The notes beneath the pieces were generated by a model. That model was given only the letters and a program-made list of their open reading frames with translations, ran no database searches and was not told where the DNA came from. Shown one piece after another: positions 15,409-23,527 of a stretch of 64,000 nt of DNA (position 1 is the stretch's first letter; each line of letters starts with the position of its first letter). The stretch comes from Clostridiales bacterium UBA3758 (lineage in GTDB: Bacteria; Bacillota; Clostridia; Oscillospirales; Oscillospiraceae): contig DFGE01000022.1 in the NCBI GenBank assembly GCA_002371675.1, positions 62,001 to 126,000 on the forward strand. Direction: 5' to 3'. Both the position numbers and the translations under genes were made by a program.

Positions 15409-15896
15409 GCCCGGCCGTCCTTGTGCTTCCCGGTTCTGGCCTCATATCCGTGGGTGTACTTCTGCACCCGCTTCTCGACCTTCGCGGTCTCGGCCTCGAA
15501 CTGCTGGCCGATAAATGCGCCGACAACATCAATCGCCTGCGCACAATAAAACTGCCCGTTCACAGGAGAGAACGGGTGCATCTTCCCAAAGAAAGCCTCG
15601 GCCATGTTTCCGCCGAAGAGATAATCCACGGCGTCAAACAAGCGCTTCGTGGCTTCACGCAGAGCGGCAAGGTCGGCCTCGTTCTCCGGGTCAACCGTGC
15701 CGTCGTTCTCGATGGTCACATTTTCCAGAGGTTCCGTGACCTTATCGAAGGACTTCACGACCTCGTTGTATCTGTCGATGATTCCGATATCGGTGGGCCG
15801 AAAGGCGAACACGCCGATCTGCTCGCCGCTCTTGTTCATCACGGGAACGCTTACGCTGCCGTCATCTACGACAAGCTGCATGATCTTTTCGGGCAT
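15405..15896 (-). CDS. Tail assembly chaperone (first chaperone gene)
   Basis: The 163-residue, mostly acidic and helical product begins MPEKIMQLVVDDGSVSVPVM. Position between major tail protein and the Gp15-like gene, size and the conserved F-R-P-T-D and Y-L-F-G-G-N motifs fit the tape-measure chaperone of Clostridia siphophages. It is separated from the major tail protein by an intrinsic terminator, which should lower its expression relative to the tail tube, as expected for a catalytic chaperone. The last residues are basic (GKHKDGRA). Confidence 0.75.
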   Translation of the reverse strand: MPEKIMQLVVDDGSVSVPVMNKSGEQIGVFAFRPTDIGIIDRYNEVVKSFDKVTEPLENVTIENDGTVDPENEADLAALREATKRLFDAVDYLFGGNMAEAFFGKMHPFSPVNGQFYCAQAIDVVGAFIGQQFEAETAKVEKRVQKYTHGYEARTGKHKDGRA

Positions 15897-15925
15897 TTGT
15901 GAATCCTCCTTCTATGTTTACGCAA

Positions 15926-15955
15926 GGAAAAAGGGGCAGCCCGAAAGCTGCCCCT
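15926..15955 (-). terminator. Intrinsic terminator after the major tail protein gene
   Basis: On the minus strand a perfect 9-bp stem AGGGGCAGC / GCTGCCCCT with a 6-base loop is followed by TTTTTCC. It lies 17 bp after the major tail protein stop and likely limits transcription into the tail chaperones. Confidence 0.85.
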
Positions 15956-15971
15956 GAATGGCTGGTCACCC

Positions 15972-16592
15972 TTACGCGGACTTGGCGGCGCGGGTGTAAT
16001 AGGTCTTGCCGGTCACCGCTTCGGTGTCGGCGGAACGGATATAGGCGTCACCGGCGATCTTCTCGAAGTAGTTGCTGGTGGCGGGATTGCCGGTCGGGGT
16101 GGCAACAGCGGTGTACTCGACCTCGGTAAAGACCTTGGTGGTCGTGTCGTACAGGCCCTCCACGATGTTACCGGCACCGTATACGGTGAACGGGATCTGG
16201 ACGCCGGAGGTGTCGCCGCCGTCGCTGGTGGGGATCAGATAGACGTCCTCGCGGAACGCGGATTCGACCGTGCCGTCCTCGTTCAGCAGAACGTCGAGCG
16301 CGGTGGTCTTGCAGGCGTTGCCGGTCAATCTGCGCTTGGCAATGGCCCAGAGCCGATTGAACAGCGGATCGCCGCGGTGGGCGTAGAACGGGGTAACCTC
16401 TTTCTGCGCCTCATAGCCACGGTGGACAACGCTCTGCTCGCCGAGGATATTCTTCTGAAGCTCCACGTCAGGGTTCAGCTCCTCGTTGAGTTCTTCGAGG
16501 TCTTCACCCAGGCGGCGGTAGTTCGGAGTACCCTCGCCGAAGTTGGTGTCCACGAGGTGGGCCAGATACTTTCTTTCCATTTTCCCTTCCAT
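15972..16592 (-). CDS. Major tail (tube) protein
   Basis: The 206-residue product begins MEGKMERKYLAHLVDTNFGE; an internal ATG at residue 5 is an alternative start. Position just after the minor tail/terminator protein and before the chaperones, a size near 200 residues and a beta-rich body identify it as the tail-tube subunit. The C-terminal 60 residues form a short appended module ending TGKTYYTRAAKSA, similar to the end of the capsid protein. The downstream terminator suits a protein needed in high copy number. Confidence 0.8.
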   Translation of the reverse strand: MEGKMERKYLAHLVDTNFGEGTPNYRRLGEDLEELNEELNPDVELQKNILGEQSVVHRGYEAQKEVTPFYAHRGDPLFNRLWAIAKRRLTGNACKTTALDVLLNEDGTVESAFREDVYLIPTSDGGDTSGVQIPFTVYGAGNIVEGLYDTTTKVFTEVEYTAVATPTGNPATSNYFEKIAGDAYIRSADTEAVTGKTYYTRAAKSA

Positions 16593-16606
16593 GGGTTTAT
16601 CACTCC

Positions 16607-17110
16607 TTACTTGTCAAATTCATTCTCATACCTGAGTGTGGCAGAGATAGTCCAGTCTTCCACGCCATCCTGATACGGGGCGTTCAGATGGGCCGGGTTG
16701 GTGCGGGTGACAGACTTAATGACACGGTTCCCGGAGCCGAGGGACGGATAGCCGGATAGCTTATGCTCTGTGCCTTGGATGGTCACCGGCTGCAGCTCCA
16801 GCCACTTGCCGAGGGTGTCCAGGAACTCCTTCATTTTCAGGCGCTGCGCCTCGGTCTTAGCCGCCGCCCGATACACGACCGTGAACGGGTAGAGGCACAC
16901 CTGATGCACATGCCCGGTGATATCCTCTTTGTTGGAGAGGATCGCCGCGCCGCTGGTCGGGAAGAAGCCGATGCCAGCGGTATCTTCCAGCGTGGAAAAC
17001 TTAATGCTTCTCGTGCCGAGACCGGGAAAGCGATTCAGCAGAGAAACAAGAACGCTGCTGACGGCTTCGGAGCCGTCAACATCAAATGCGGTTTGCTTGG
17101 GGGTAGGCAT
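16607..17110 (-). CDS. Tail terminator-like / minor capsid protein
   Basis: The 167-residue protein begins MPTPKQTAFDVDGSEAVSSV. It lies between the HK97 gp10-like protein and the major tail protein, the usual place for the tail completion/terminator protein that caps the tail at the neck. It has the expected alternating strand/helix pattern and a C-terminal DWTISATLRYENEFDK. The gene overlaps the preceding stop by one base. Function is inferred from order. Confidence 0.65.
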   Translation of the reverse strand: MPTPKQTAFDVDGSEAVSSVLVSLLNRFPGLGTRSIKFSTLEDTAGIGFFPTSGAAILSNKEDITGHVHQVCLYPFTVVYRAAAKTEAQRLKMKEFLDTLGKWLELQPVTIQGTEHKLSGYPSLGSGNRVIKSVTRTNPAHLNAPYQDGVEDWTISATLRYENEFDK

Positions 17111-17538
17111 CAGCCTCCACCTGCCCTTCTCTTAACTTCTGCGATCCAGAAAGCGCCGTGCTGCGCCTTGGCCGTATCGAACCAGTGTGACGTGGCCGTG
17201 CCGCTGGAATAGGAAAGCCGCCTGTTTGTGGGTACCTTGTGCTCGCCACGCCGCGCCCACGGCGACCCGGTTTTCTCCCCGATCATCACAATGCCCTCAT
17301 ACTGGAATCGGGCATAAGGGCCGGGGAACTCGATCTCCGTACCGCCGTTATTTACCTTTGACCGCTGCTGCATACTGCCCGTGCGGATCGGCATATAGGG
17401 CTTACAGTCTTCGAGCACCTGATCTCCGAGCCACCGTTGCGCCTCCGTGAACTGACGGGAGAAGCGGTCGAACTTGATCTCAACCCGAAGGTTCCCGGCC
17501 ACATAGGAGAAGTTCTTGAAGTGAAAGGTCTGGGACAT
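17110..17538 (-). CDS. Minor capsid / head-closure protein (HK97 gp10-like)
   Basis: The 142-residue product begins MSQTFHFKNFSYVAGNLRVE. A central block CKPYMPIRTGSMQQRSKV, followed by strands and YARFQYEG, is typical of HK97 gp10-like or Minor_capsid_2 proteins (P-x-x-T-G-x-L/M, then Y-A-x-x-x-x-Y/E-G). These act in head-tail joining. It is coupled to the neighbours on both sides (1-base spacing). Confidence 0.75.
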   Translation of the reverse strand: MSQTFHFKNFSYVAGNLRVEIKFDRFSRQFTEAQRWLGDQVLEDCKPYMPIRTGSMQQRSKVNNGGTEIEFPGPYARFQYEGIVMIGEKTGSPWARRGEHKVPTNRRLSYSSGTATSHWFDTAKAQHGAFWIAEVKRRAGGG

Positions 17539-17539
17539 A

Positions 17540-17974
17540 TCATCGGCCCCCGATCTCGAAGTGAGGCAAGAGGCCGAGATACTTTGCGGAGGTGATCATG
17601 TAGACGCCGTCATGATCTTCGTTGAACGCGCTGTACAGGCCGGTGTCACCGTATGCATCATCCGGGACGGGATCGGTGGACGGCCATTCGGCGTCCAAGA
17701 TGAAATCCTGCTCCGGGGTAAAGGTGAGGCAATCAGCAGGCGCATTCGTAGCCGCGTATGCCTTTGGAGTGACGTAGGCTTTTGCCCCGGCCTTTGTCTT
17801 TACAACCTTCGCGGCGCTGCTGTGGACGATGATCTCCACGCTGTCGCCGTTGGTCTGTCCGGCGAGGGGCGTTTTGTTGGCGCTCTCCGTGGCAATCAGA
17901 TCGACCCCTTCGATGACAGACGGATACCAGGTATCGCCGTGCATACAGAACAGGGTGATCGTGTGGTCATACAT
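17540..17974 (-). CDS. Minor capsid / head-tail joining protein
   Basis: The 144-residue product begins MYDHTITLFCMHGDTWYPSV. It matches the pattern of Minor_capsid_1 proteins of Gram-positive phages (T-x-T-x-F/Y strands, W-Y-P-x-V, then F-x-x-E-Q-D-F-I/V, and a final SAKYLGLLPHFEIGG-like block). It sits between the head-tail connector and the gp10-like protein and probably forms part of the neck. Confidence 0.75.
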   Translation of the reverse strand: MYDHTITLFCMHGDTWYPSVIEGVDLIATESANKTPLAGQTNGDSVEIIVHSSAAKVVKTKAGAKAYVTPKAYAATNAPADCLTFTPEQDFILDAEWPSTDPVPDDAYGDTGLYSAFNEDHDGVYMITSAKYLGLLPHFEIGGR

Positions 17975-17976
17975 GA

Positions 17977-18435
17977 CTATCTCACCCCCGCATACAGGAG
18001 GTTGATGCCGTTAGCGTCGGGGATGTTGGCGAGGTATCGGGAGACGATGCTGCCGATCAGCTTTGCCCGCTCCGCCTCACTCGCAGCAGCTGCAGCAATG
18101 GAAGAAGCCGAGGCCCCGCTCGCCGAGAAGGAGATGCTCTCCCGCCCGGACGAGATAGAGGCCACGGCTCCCCGATAGCTGCCGTCCTCTGCTTTGTGAG
18201 CAGCGGCGGCTCTCTGCTGTTCGTCGATATGGAACAGGGCTTCGGCTACGGCACACACGGCTTTCTTCACCTTGACAACATGGGCCTCATGCGTGGGCAT
18301 GGCAAAGGTCAGCCGCCCGAAGGTCAGCGCGTCGATCTCGTCGCTTGCCATTTCCAGCCAGCGCGGGGCGACGGCCTGCGTCAGATCGGAGCCATAAAAG
18401 CTCTCGGTATAGAACTGATAATCCGCGTATGCCAT
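17977..18435 (-). CDS. Head-tail connector protein (gp6/gp15-type)
   Basis: This 152-residue helical protein begins MAYADYQFYTESFYGSDLTQ and contains an Ala-rich helix with ASEAERAKLIGSIVSRYL near the C-terminus. First neck gene after the capsid, A-D-Y-x-F-Y start and helical make-up match small connector proteins that bind below the portal. Its GGAG-type ribosome binding site lies in the 9-bp gap from the preceding small gene. Confidence 0.8.
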   Translation of the reverse strand: MAYADYQFYTESFYGSDLTQAVAPRWLEMASDEIDALTFGRLTFAMPTHEAHVVKVKKAVCAVAEALFHIDEQQRAAAAHKAEDGSYRGAVASISSGRESISFSASGASASSIAAAAASEAERAKLIGSIVSRYLANIPDANGINLLYAGVR

Positions 18436-18444
18436 ATTCGCTCC

Positions 18445-18609
18445 TTACTCCGCGCCTTTGCTGGATTTCTTCCTGACCGGCTTTTTCTCCGGCACAGGAG
18501 CTTCAGACGCTACGACAGGCTCATAAGTCGGAGACTTCCGCATCTGTTCGATAACGTCCTCATTGTCCGTCGAAACAAGGTTCCCAGACAAAAGGTTTCT
18601 GAACAGCAT
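18445..18609 (-). CDS. Small head-region protein, unknown function
   Basis: A 54-residue frame begins MLFRNLLSGNLVSTDNEDVI at 18607-18609 after a strong GGGAGGG site and ends TAA. The C-terminal half is Pro/Lys-rich (APVPEKKPVRKKSSKGAE), probably disordered. Small basic-tailed proteins of this kind commonly sit between capsid and connector genes in Clostridia phages. Function unknown. Confidence 0.65.
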   Translation of the reverse strand: MLFRNLLSGNLVSTDNEDVIEQMRKSPTYEPVVASEAPVPEKKPVRKKSSKGAE

Positions 18610-18627
18610 GATCGAACCCTCCCCGGC

Positions 18628-19602
18628 TTAGCCCATGGTGTAGTAGGTGGTGCCGTTGGCGAAAGCCTGGATGTCGGCCACGGTGTACACGCCGTTGCTC
18701 ACGGTGTAGTAGGTCTTGGTGGCGTCGAAGGTCGCGTTGGCAGCGACTGCGGTGAACACGCCCTTCTTGAAGATCAGGTCGGGGGTGACCGTCTTCGTGC
18801 CGCAGGAGAAGAAAAGCTCCAGACCGTAGGCGTTGGACAGAGGGATCTTCTCCACGTTGTAGGGAGTCGCCATGACAGGCTGGGCGACCGCGCCGTCCAC
18901 CAGCAGGATATAATCGCAGCCGTTGGGGAGGTTCACGCAGCTGTAGGTCTTGACGCCGTGCCAGACCTTGAACTCCTCCGCAGATGTGTCCACATTGGCG
19001 TTGTTGGTCTGGGTGTCGAGCTGATTACGGACCTTGCCGTAATACTTCGGGGACAGAACCAGATGCATCAGCGCACGGGGGACGCCGTCGACAAAATCAT
19101 TCTTCGTGGTTTCGCACTCCTGAATGATCGCCTCGAGCTCTTCCTCCACCTTGTCGTAGCCGCTCAGGTTGAGGGCGATCGCGCTGGCGTAGGCGGTGGC
19201 GAAGAACTTGGTGTCCAGATATGCGATCATGCGCAGCGTGTGGTTCTGGCCACGGCGCTGCACGAGGCCGTCGACGCCGTAGAGGGAAGTGTCCTTCTCC
19301 TCCATCTCCTCGACGAACTCCTTGTCATCGTCGATGGCAACGGTCACGGGCTTGGCCTTGATCTTGTTGCCAGCGCCAGCAGCGCGGGCGGTGCCGTAGG
19401 CCTGCGGCTCCGCATTGGCGAAACGCTTGGCCTCCACGGAACCCGCGGTGGGATCGCCGGAGAGGTCGCGGTTCTTCATGTTGGTGGAAATCGCGCCCTT
19501 CTGGACGTTCTCGATCACCTTGCCATACTCTTCCTTGAGGAAGTCGTTGGCCTGGGGATCGGTGCCAGCGGCCAGGATTGCCAGAGATGCTACTCTTGCC
19601 AT
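18628..19602 (-). CDS. Major capsid protein
   Basis: The product of about 324 residues follows the scaffold gene and forms the phage head. ATG at 19600-19602 (MARVASLAILAAGTDPQAND) has AAAGGA 10 bases upstream; a TTG two codons earlier is less likely. The middle includes LMHLVLSPKYYGKVRNQLDT and NLPNGCDYILLVDGAVAQPV, typical of HK97-fold capsids of gut Clostridia phages. The last 45 residues form a repeated appendage (ATFDATKTYYTV ... FANGTTYYTMG). No protease gene is present upstream, so the capsid probably assembles on the separate scaffold. Confidence 0.9.
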   Translation of the reverse strand: MARVASLAILAAGTDPQANDFLKEEYGKVIENVQKGAISTNMKNRDLSGDPTAGSVEAKRFANAEPQAYGTARAAGAGNKIKAKPVTVAIDDDKEFVEEMEEKDTSLYGVDGLVQRRGQNHTLRMIAYLDTKFFATAYASAIALNLSGYDKVEEELEAIIQECETTKNDFVDGVPRALMHLVLSPKYYGKVRNQLDTQTNNANVDTSAEEFKVWHGVKTYSCVNLPNGCDYILLVDGAVAQPVMATPYNVEKIPLSNAYGLELFFSCGTKTVTPDLIFKKGVFTAVAANATFDATKTYYTVSNGVYTVADIQAFANGTTYYTMG

Positions 19603-19623
19603 AATCAAATCATCCTTTCATAG

Positions 19624-20220
19624 TTAGAAAATTTTGGGCGGGGTGTATTTCTCGCCCTTGCCTTTTCCGCCGTCCCCGGCAGAGCCGGTGAAACGGGCAG
19701 CACCCTTCTCGAGGGCGGCAGCTTTCTCCGCTGCCTCCTTCTCTTCGGCGGTCTGATAAAGACCCTTGTCCTTTTCCTTGGCCGACTTCATGAAGTCATC
19801 GAAGCCAAAGAAAGCGTTGTCCTTCCATTTGAGGCCGCTGTCCTCGGACATGGCCTCGGAGACCAGCGCATTCCGGGCGAAGGGGGAAGTGACGCCGTAC
19901 TCATCGAGCTTGGCTTTGAGCCAGTCTTTCTGGTCGCGCTGCAGGATCTTCTTATCGAAGTCCGCCTGAGCATTTTTCGCCTGATCCTGATAGGTCTGGA
20001 TCTCCTGCTGAATCTGCTCCGGGGTCTTATCCCCGAACTTTTTCAGCGTGTCCTCGGCGGTGGTCAGCCGCCCTTTGAGATCGTCCCGCTCTGTGGTGAG
20101 CTTCGAGATCTCCGTGTCCTTGACGGACTTGGCGTGCTCAATGTCCTTGCCGTTGATCTCCAGGACTTTCGCAGCCTGCTCCTCGGTGATGCCGAGCGCA
20201 ATGAGTTCTTCCTTTTTCAT
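19624..20220 (-). CDS. Phage scaffolding protein (GP20 family)
   Basis: The 198-residue protein begins MKKEELIALGITEEQAAKVL and continues as a long coiled coil (residues 20-120) rich in Lys, Glu and Asp, with LKKFGDKTPEQIQQEI. This is the pattern of Phage_GP20 scaffold proteins: E-E-L-x-x-L-G-I/L-T/S-E-E-Q start, central coiled coil, and ENAFFGFDDFMKSAKEK-like helix near the C-terminus. It lies directly before the capsid gene, as expected, and follows two terminators. Confidence 0.9.
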   Translation of the reverse strand: MKKEELIALGITEEQAAKVLEINGKDIEHAKSVKDTEISKLTTERDDLKGRLTTAEDTLKKFGDKTPEQIQQEIQTYQDQAKNAQADFDKKILQRDQKDWLKAKLDEYGVTSPFARNALVSEAMSEDSGLKWKDNAFFGFDDFMKSAKEKDKGLYQTAEEKEAAEKAAALEKGAARFTGSAGDGGKGKGEKYTPPKIF

Positions 20221-20406
20221 GGGTGTTCCTTTCTCAGCTATGCTTTTTATGGGGTCGCTCCCTCGCTGCCGGGCATTGATTACGACCGCCCGTGGTCGAA
20301 GTTTGTACCCGCTCCCGGCTCATGCGCCGGAAAGCAGGCATAAAAAAGCGCCCTCTCGGGCGCAGCGCGTGGGTATAAGAAAAGCCGCCTTGCAGATGCA
20401 GGGCGG
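20221..20406. other. Gap between the MuF/partner pair and the scaffold gene
   Basis: Apart from two terminators, this 186-bp stretch holds a 35-codon frame on the minus strand (20,337 to about 20,230) with no ribosome binding site, and short palindromes such as CGACC...GGTCG. No clear promoter for the scaffold-capsid genes was found, although the terminators imply one or imply read-through. Confidence 0.4.
20342..20363 (-). terminator. Intrinsic terminator (second of two)
   Basis: Minus strand: GCGCCC GAGA GGGCGC followed by TTTTTTA. A perfect 6-bp GC stem with tetraloop and T-tract. Confidence 0.85.
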
Positions 20407-20408
20407 CT
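20380..20408 (-). terminator. Intrinsic terminator overlapping the stop of the small acidic gene
   Basis: Minus strand: AGCCGCC and GGCGGCT (7 bp) around a loop that can itself pair (TGCA..TGCA), followed by TTTTC. It lies right at the stop of the 20407-20604 gene, ending the terminase-portal-MuF unit. Confidence 0.75.
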
Positions 20409-20604
20409 AAACTTCAAAGTTGTCGAAGAATTTGTCAACTACGCTTTCAAAGAGATCGTCATACGGGGCGTTGTCGGTGATGGCCTCGTGAATCCTCAGG
20501 AGTTCATCATCGGAATAATCCCTGTCGTTGGAAAGGGACACGCCGCTGTGCTTCTCAATGAAAGACAGCTCCTCGGCGGTAAACACCGCCGCTACGTTCT
20601 TCAT
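20407..20604 (-). CDS. Small acidic protein, candidate immunity protein for the MuF toxin
   Basis: The 65-residue product begins MKNVAAVFTAEELSFIEKHS and is very acidic (about 16 Asp/Glu against 5 Lys/Arg), helical, ending LFESVVDKFFDNFEV. It starts 4 bp after the stop of the minor capsid/toxin gene and is followed immediately by a terminator. Small acidic partners downstream of basic nuclease toxins are commonly immunity proteins, so that role is a reasonable inference. Similar small proteins are common next to minor capsid genes in Clostridia phages, and a structural or assembly role remains possible. Confidence 0.6.
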   Translation of the reverse strand: MKNVAAVFTAEELSFIEKHSGVSLSNDRDYSDDELLRIHEAITDNAPYDDLFESVVDKFFDNFEV

Positions 20605-20608
20605 ACCA

Positions 20609-22093
20609 TCACTTCCCTCCTTTCAGCTTTTCGACCTTCTTCGAACTGGTCGGCCAACAGGTTATCACCTTGCCGGTGTCGACATTGATTGCGACCGTCG
20701 CATGTTCGCCTATGAACTGCTGGGATCGGTCTGATCTGATTTTACCGAGACCGAGCGGCTTTGTCAATGCCTCTGTCACATGGCCAGCATTCAGGCCGCG
20801 CTGGACAGACCGCGTATAGATGTGCGTTTCAACGTCCCGGATCTGGACGCCCGTGGAAGTCTGCCCAGCCTCCATCACCTTATCCTTGAACCGGCTGACC
20901 TTCCCTGCGGTCGCGGCAGCCTTCGCCGCTTCCTCGCGGCTCCATTTGGCAGCGCGGACGCGATCATCGTACCGCTTCAAATCATTGTCCTTGCAGAACT
21001 GATTATAAGCCTTGTTCTGTTGGGTCAGTTGAACCGCTGTCTTGTCGTAATCCTCCTGCAGCTTCGCTTTCGCCTCTGGATCAGAGCAGTTATCAATCGC
21101 TGTTTTAAGGCCCAGCAGTTTCGTTTTGCTGTGGCGGATGGCGCGTTCCATGGTCCTCTGCTGCTGTGATAGATCATAGGCTTTCTTATTCTCCTCGGCG
21201 TCGAAGCCGTCATAGGGATTATGCCCAACGGTGCCGGGGCCGAAGGAGTGGCGGCAGTTCCATCCGCACAAGCCCTCGCCGGTGCCGTAACCAGTCACAG
21301 AGAACAGCGGGAGATCCGGCGTCGCTCCGTTCTTGGAATAGTGCTTTCCCTGCCACCACGCATGATTCCCGGCGTTCTCGCCGCCGTCGCCGTAGCGAGC
21401 GCCCAGGTGCGCAGAGACAAGGATCACGTCCCAGCCGCGCTCCTCCATACCCCGGAGGGACATCTCCCCAGAGGCCTGCGCTGTGCCGGTTCTAACGCAG
21501 CGCAGCACGGCGGTCTCGATGGTGTCCACATGGCCGGACGGGTATCTGACCACCGCCTGCTTCTCTGACAGCTCTGCCACCGCATCGGCCACCGCTGCAG
21601 CATAGGACTGAGCGCCCGTTACCACTTTCAGGTGGGCTTCGTCACAGACGCGCATGAACCGCTGCTCGCTGGCCTGCGCCGTGGTGCGAGTGAAGTTGTG
21701 GATCTCTCCGTTAGTGCGCTGGTAGGTGTCCACGAGGATCTTCATCAGGCTTTCGGATTTCAGGAGCGGAACAGATTCAAGGCCCTGCGCTACATAGAAC
21801 GCATCGTCATAGGCCCACGCCCGGATACCGGCGTCCTCAAAGATAGCAGCTACCTCGGCGTCGGACTTCTTTGTCCACTTCTGGATCTCCTCCGTCAGCG
21901 CCTCATAATGGCCCGCTGCTTCCTGGTAAAGCTGGAGCTTCCATTTATCGGACGCGCCGAAAGTAAAGCTGTCGCCGCGTTCTAACCGTGCCATGAGGCG
22001 CTTGATAAGGTCTCTGGTGATCCAGGTATTCAGATCATCCAGCAGCGGGTACATCGTCTCTACGATTTCAAGCAGCTCCTGTGGGGTAAGCAT
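20609..22093 (-). CDS. MuF-type minor capsid protein with C-terminal BECR-like RNase domain
   Basis: The 494-residue protein follows the portal gene, as minor capsid/head morphogenesis proteins do. Residues about 1-330 have the phage minor capsid 2 pattern (Y-P-L-L-D-D-L-N-x-W-I start, helices, then HAWWQGKHY and GYGTGEGLCGWNCRHSF, a Cys/His-rich metal-site-like motif). After a coiled coil (about 320-395) the last 95 residues contain HIYTRSVQRGLNAGHVTEAL, then FIGEHATVAINVDTGKVITC and WPTS. This His/Arg...strand-strand-Thr-x-W-P-T layout fits Barnase/EndoU/ColicinD/RelE-like (BECR) nucleases attached to MuF proteins, a known class of phage polymorphic toxins. The toxin reading is inference from motif layout. 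Confidence 0.8.
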   Translation of the reverse strand: MLTPQELLEIVETMYPLLDDLNTWITRDLIKRLMARLERGDSFTFGASDKWKLQLYQEAAGHYEALTEEIQKWTKKSDAEVAAIFEDAGIRAWAYDDAFYVAQGLESVPLLKSESLMKILVDTYQRTNGEIHNFTRTTAQASEQRFMRVCDEAHLKVVTGAQSYAAAVADAVAELSEKQAVVRYPSGHVDTIETAVLRCVRTGTAQASGEMSLRGMEERGWDVILVSAHLGARYGDGGENAGNHAWWQGKHYSKNGATPDLPLFSVTGYGTGEGLCGWNCRHSFGPGTVGHNPYDGFDAEENKKAYDLSQQQRTMERAIRHSKTKLLGLKTAIDNCSDPEAKAKLQEDYDKTAVQLTQQNKAYNQFCKDNDLKRYDDRVRAAKWSREEAAKAAATAGKVSRFKDKVMEAGQTSTGVQIRDVETHIYTRSVQRGLNAGHVTEALTKPLGLGKIRSDRSQQFIGEHATVAINVDTGKVITCWPTSSKKVEKLKGGK

Positions 22094-22104
22094 GGGCCGC
22101 CTCC

Positions 22105-23514
22105 TTACTCAACGCCGAACAATCCCTTACTGAGATTCGCCTGCTCCGCTTCCTGCGTCAGCGCCCGTGCGTCCTCCTCGCTCATGCCCTCAAACTTGAC
22201 GAAGTACAGCCACTTCGGTACCCATCCCTGCGCGGCGTAGGACTTCCAGGAAGCCTTGTCCTCCTCGTAGGAATAGGTGATATCGCCGAAGTTGAAGTTC
22301 AGCTCATACTCACCCAGCGGAGCAAGGCCGTACAGCTGCACCAGAGCGTCCATGCCATAGATTGCATCGTCGAGCGCGGTCTTCAGCGCGTCGCGGTCGG
22401 TCTTGATCGTCTGGATCGTGTCGCGGTCATCGGCCTCTACCTGTGTCGCGGTGATCATGCCGGTCTGCCCGTCAAGGACAAAGACGCCCTCGGAGAAGCC
22501 GCACTTCACTCCGGCGAGGGACAGGTTGAAGTTGATGTCCTTGATCCTCGCATCGGTCAGCATGGTCGGGACGTGTTCGTGGATGGCGCTGGTATCGGAA
22601 TCATTCATACCCATACCGAGGCCCTTCACAAAGCGGGGCAGCGACAGGTTCTTGTTCTGCGCGTCCCGGATCACCTGTTGACCGACGAAGGTGACGTGCT
22701 TGCTGTCCTCCACCTCGCTGTCCTTGCGGCTGATGGCAACGTCGATCGCTTTCAGCTCATGCAGCGCACCGGCGAACACGGACATGCCGAGGGGCGACGT
22801 CGGATCAATCACGTTCGCGCCGGGCACACGGTAGTACCCGAACAACGGGCGCGTCAGGTTGGCAATGCCCGGAGTGTCGGGCAGCATATCGGCCCAATCA
22901 TCCACCTCGGTAAGCGGTACCTCGTGGCCGAGATCGAGTTCGTCAGCGTGGCCGAGCTTGTTCTTGAAAGCTCTGTTGCTGACATAATAAAGGCCGTCCT
23001 TCTCAAAGCGGTGGTATTCCAGGCGGGTGTAATGATCTCCGTACTGCGTGGTCTGCGTGGCGAAGATCGCGCCGGTGATGTTCCCGTTATCATCCTTCGC
23101 CGTGATGCCGAAGGAGCCGTTCATCACGAAGTCCCATGTGCTGCCGTTCCACTTGATAATCATGCCGCCGTGCCGATCGGCCTCGGCCACCTGATCCGGG
23201 AGGCGCTGCAGCAGCTTCTTGATGATCTCCTGGTCATAGTCAGCGCGGGAGGAGCCGGAGCAGGCAATGTCGATATCCAGCACCGTCAGCTTCGCCCGGA
23301 AGTCTGCGATATGCTTCGCCATGTTCACGGTCTCGATATCATCGTCCGGGTCGACCCAGGGCGGACGTCCCGTCGAGATGCTGTCCCAGCGCACGATGGC
23401 AGAATTCATGTCGCTCGATTCAATGAGCTTTACGCCGAACACCTTTCCGATATCGGCATTGTTGGATAAAAACATCTGTCTGATCCTCCTCCACAGGCGA
23501 CTAAAAAAATTCAT
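22105..23514 (-). CDS. Portal protein
   Basis: The 469-residue protein lies between large terminase and minor capsid, the position of the dodecameric portal through which DNA enters the head. It begins MNFFSRLWRRIRQMFLSNNA; FFSRLW-type starts are typical of SPP1-like portals of Gram-positive phages. The body has RWDSISTGRPPWVDPD near residue 45 and a C-terminal acidic helical region (EGMSEEDARALTQEAEQANL) that would form the crown. Length is normal for the family. Confidence 0.9.
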   Translation of the reverse strand: MNFFSRLWRRIRQMFLSNNADIGKVFGVKLIESSDMNSAIVRWDSISTGRPPWVDPDDDIETVNMAKHIADFRAKLTVLDIDIACSGSSRADYDQEIIKKLLQRLPDQVAEADRHGGMIIKWNGSTWDFVMNGSFGITAKDDNGNITGAIFATQTTQYGDHYTRLEYHRFEKDGLYYVSNRAFKNKLGHADELDLGHEVPLTEVDDWADMLPDTPGIANLTRPLFGYYRVPGANVIDPTSPLGMSVFAGALHELKAIDVAISRKDSEVEDSKHVTFVGQQVIRDAQNKNLSLPRFVKGLGMGMNDSDTSAIHEHVPTMLTDARIKDINFNLSLAGVKCGFSEGVFVLDGQTGMITATQVEADDRDTIQTIKTDRDALKTALDDAIYGMDALVQLYGLAPLGEYELNFNFGDITYSYEEDKASWKSYAAQGWVPKWLYFVKFEGMSEEDARALTQEAEQANLSKGLFGVE

Positions 23515-23527
23515 GCTATCACCGCCC

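Noticed and set aside
15398..15415. Programmed frameshift between the two tail chaperone genes
   Set aside because: The junction is a simple ATGA overlap and no slippery heptamer is seen before the stop, so coupled translation explains it.
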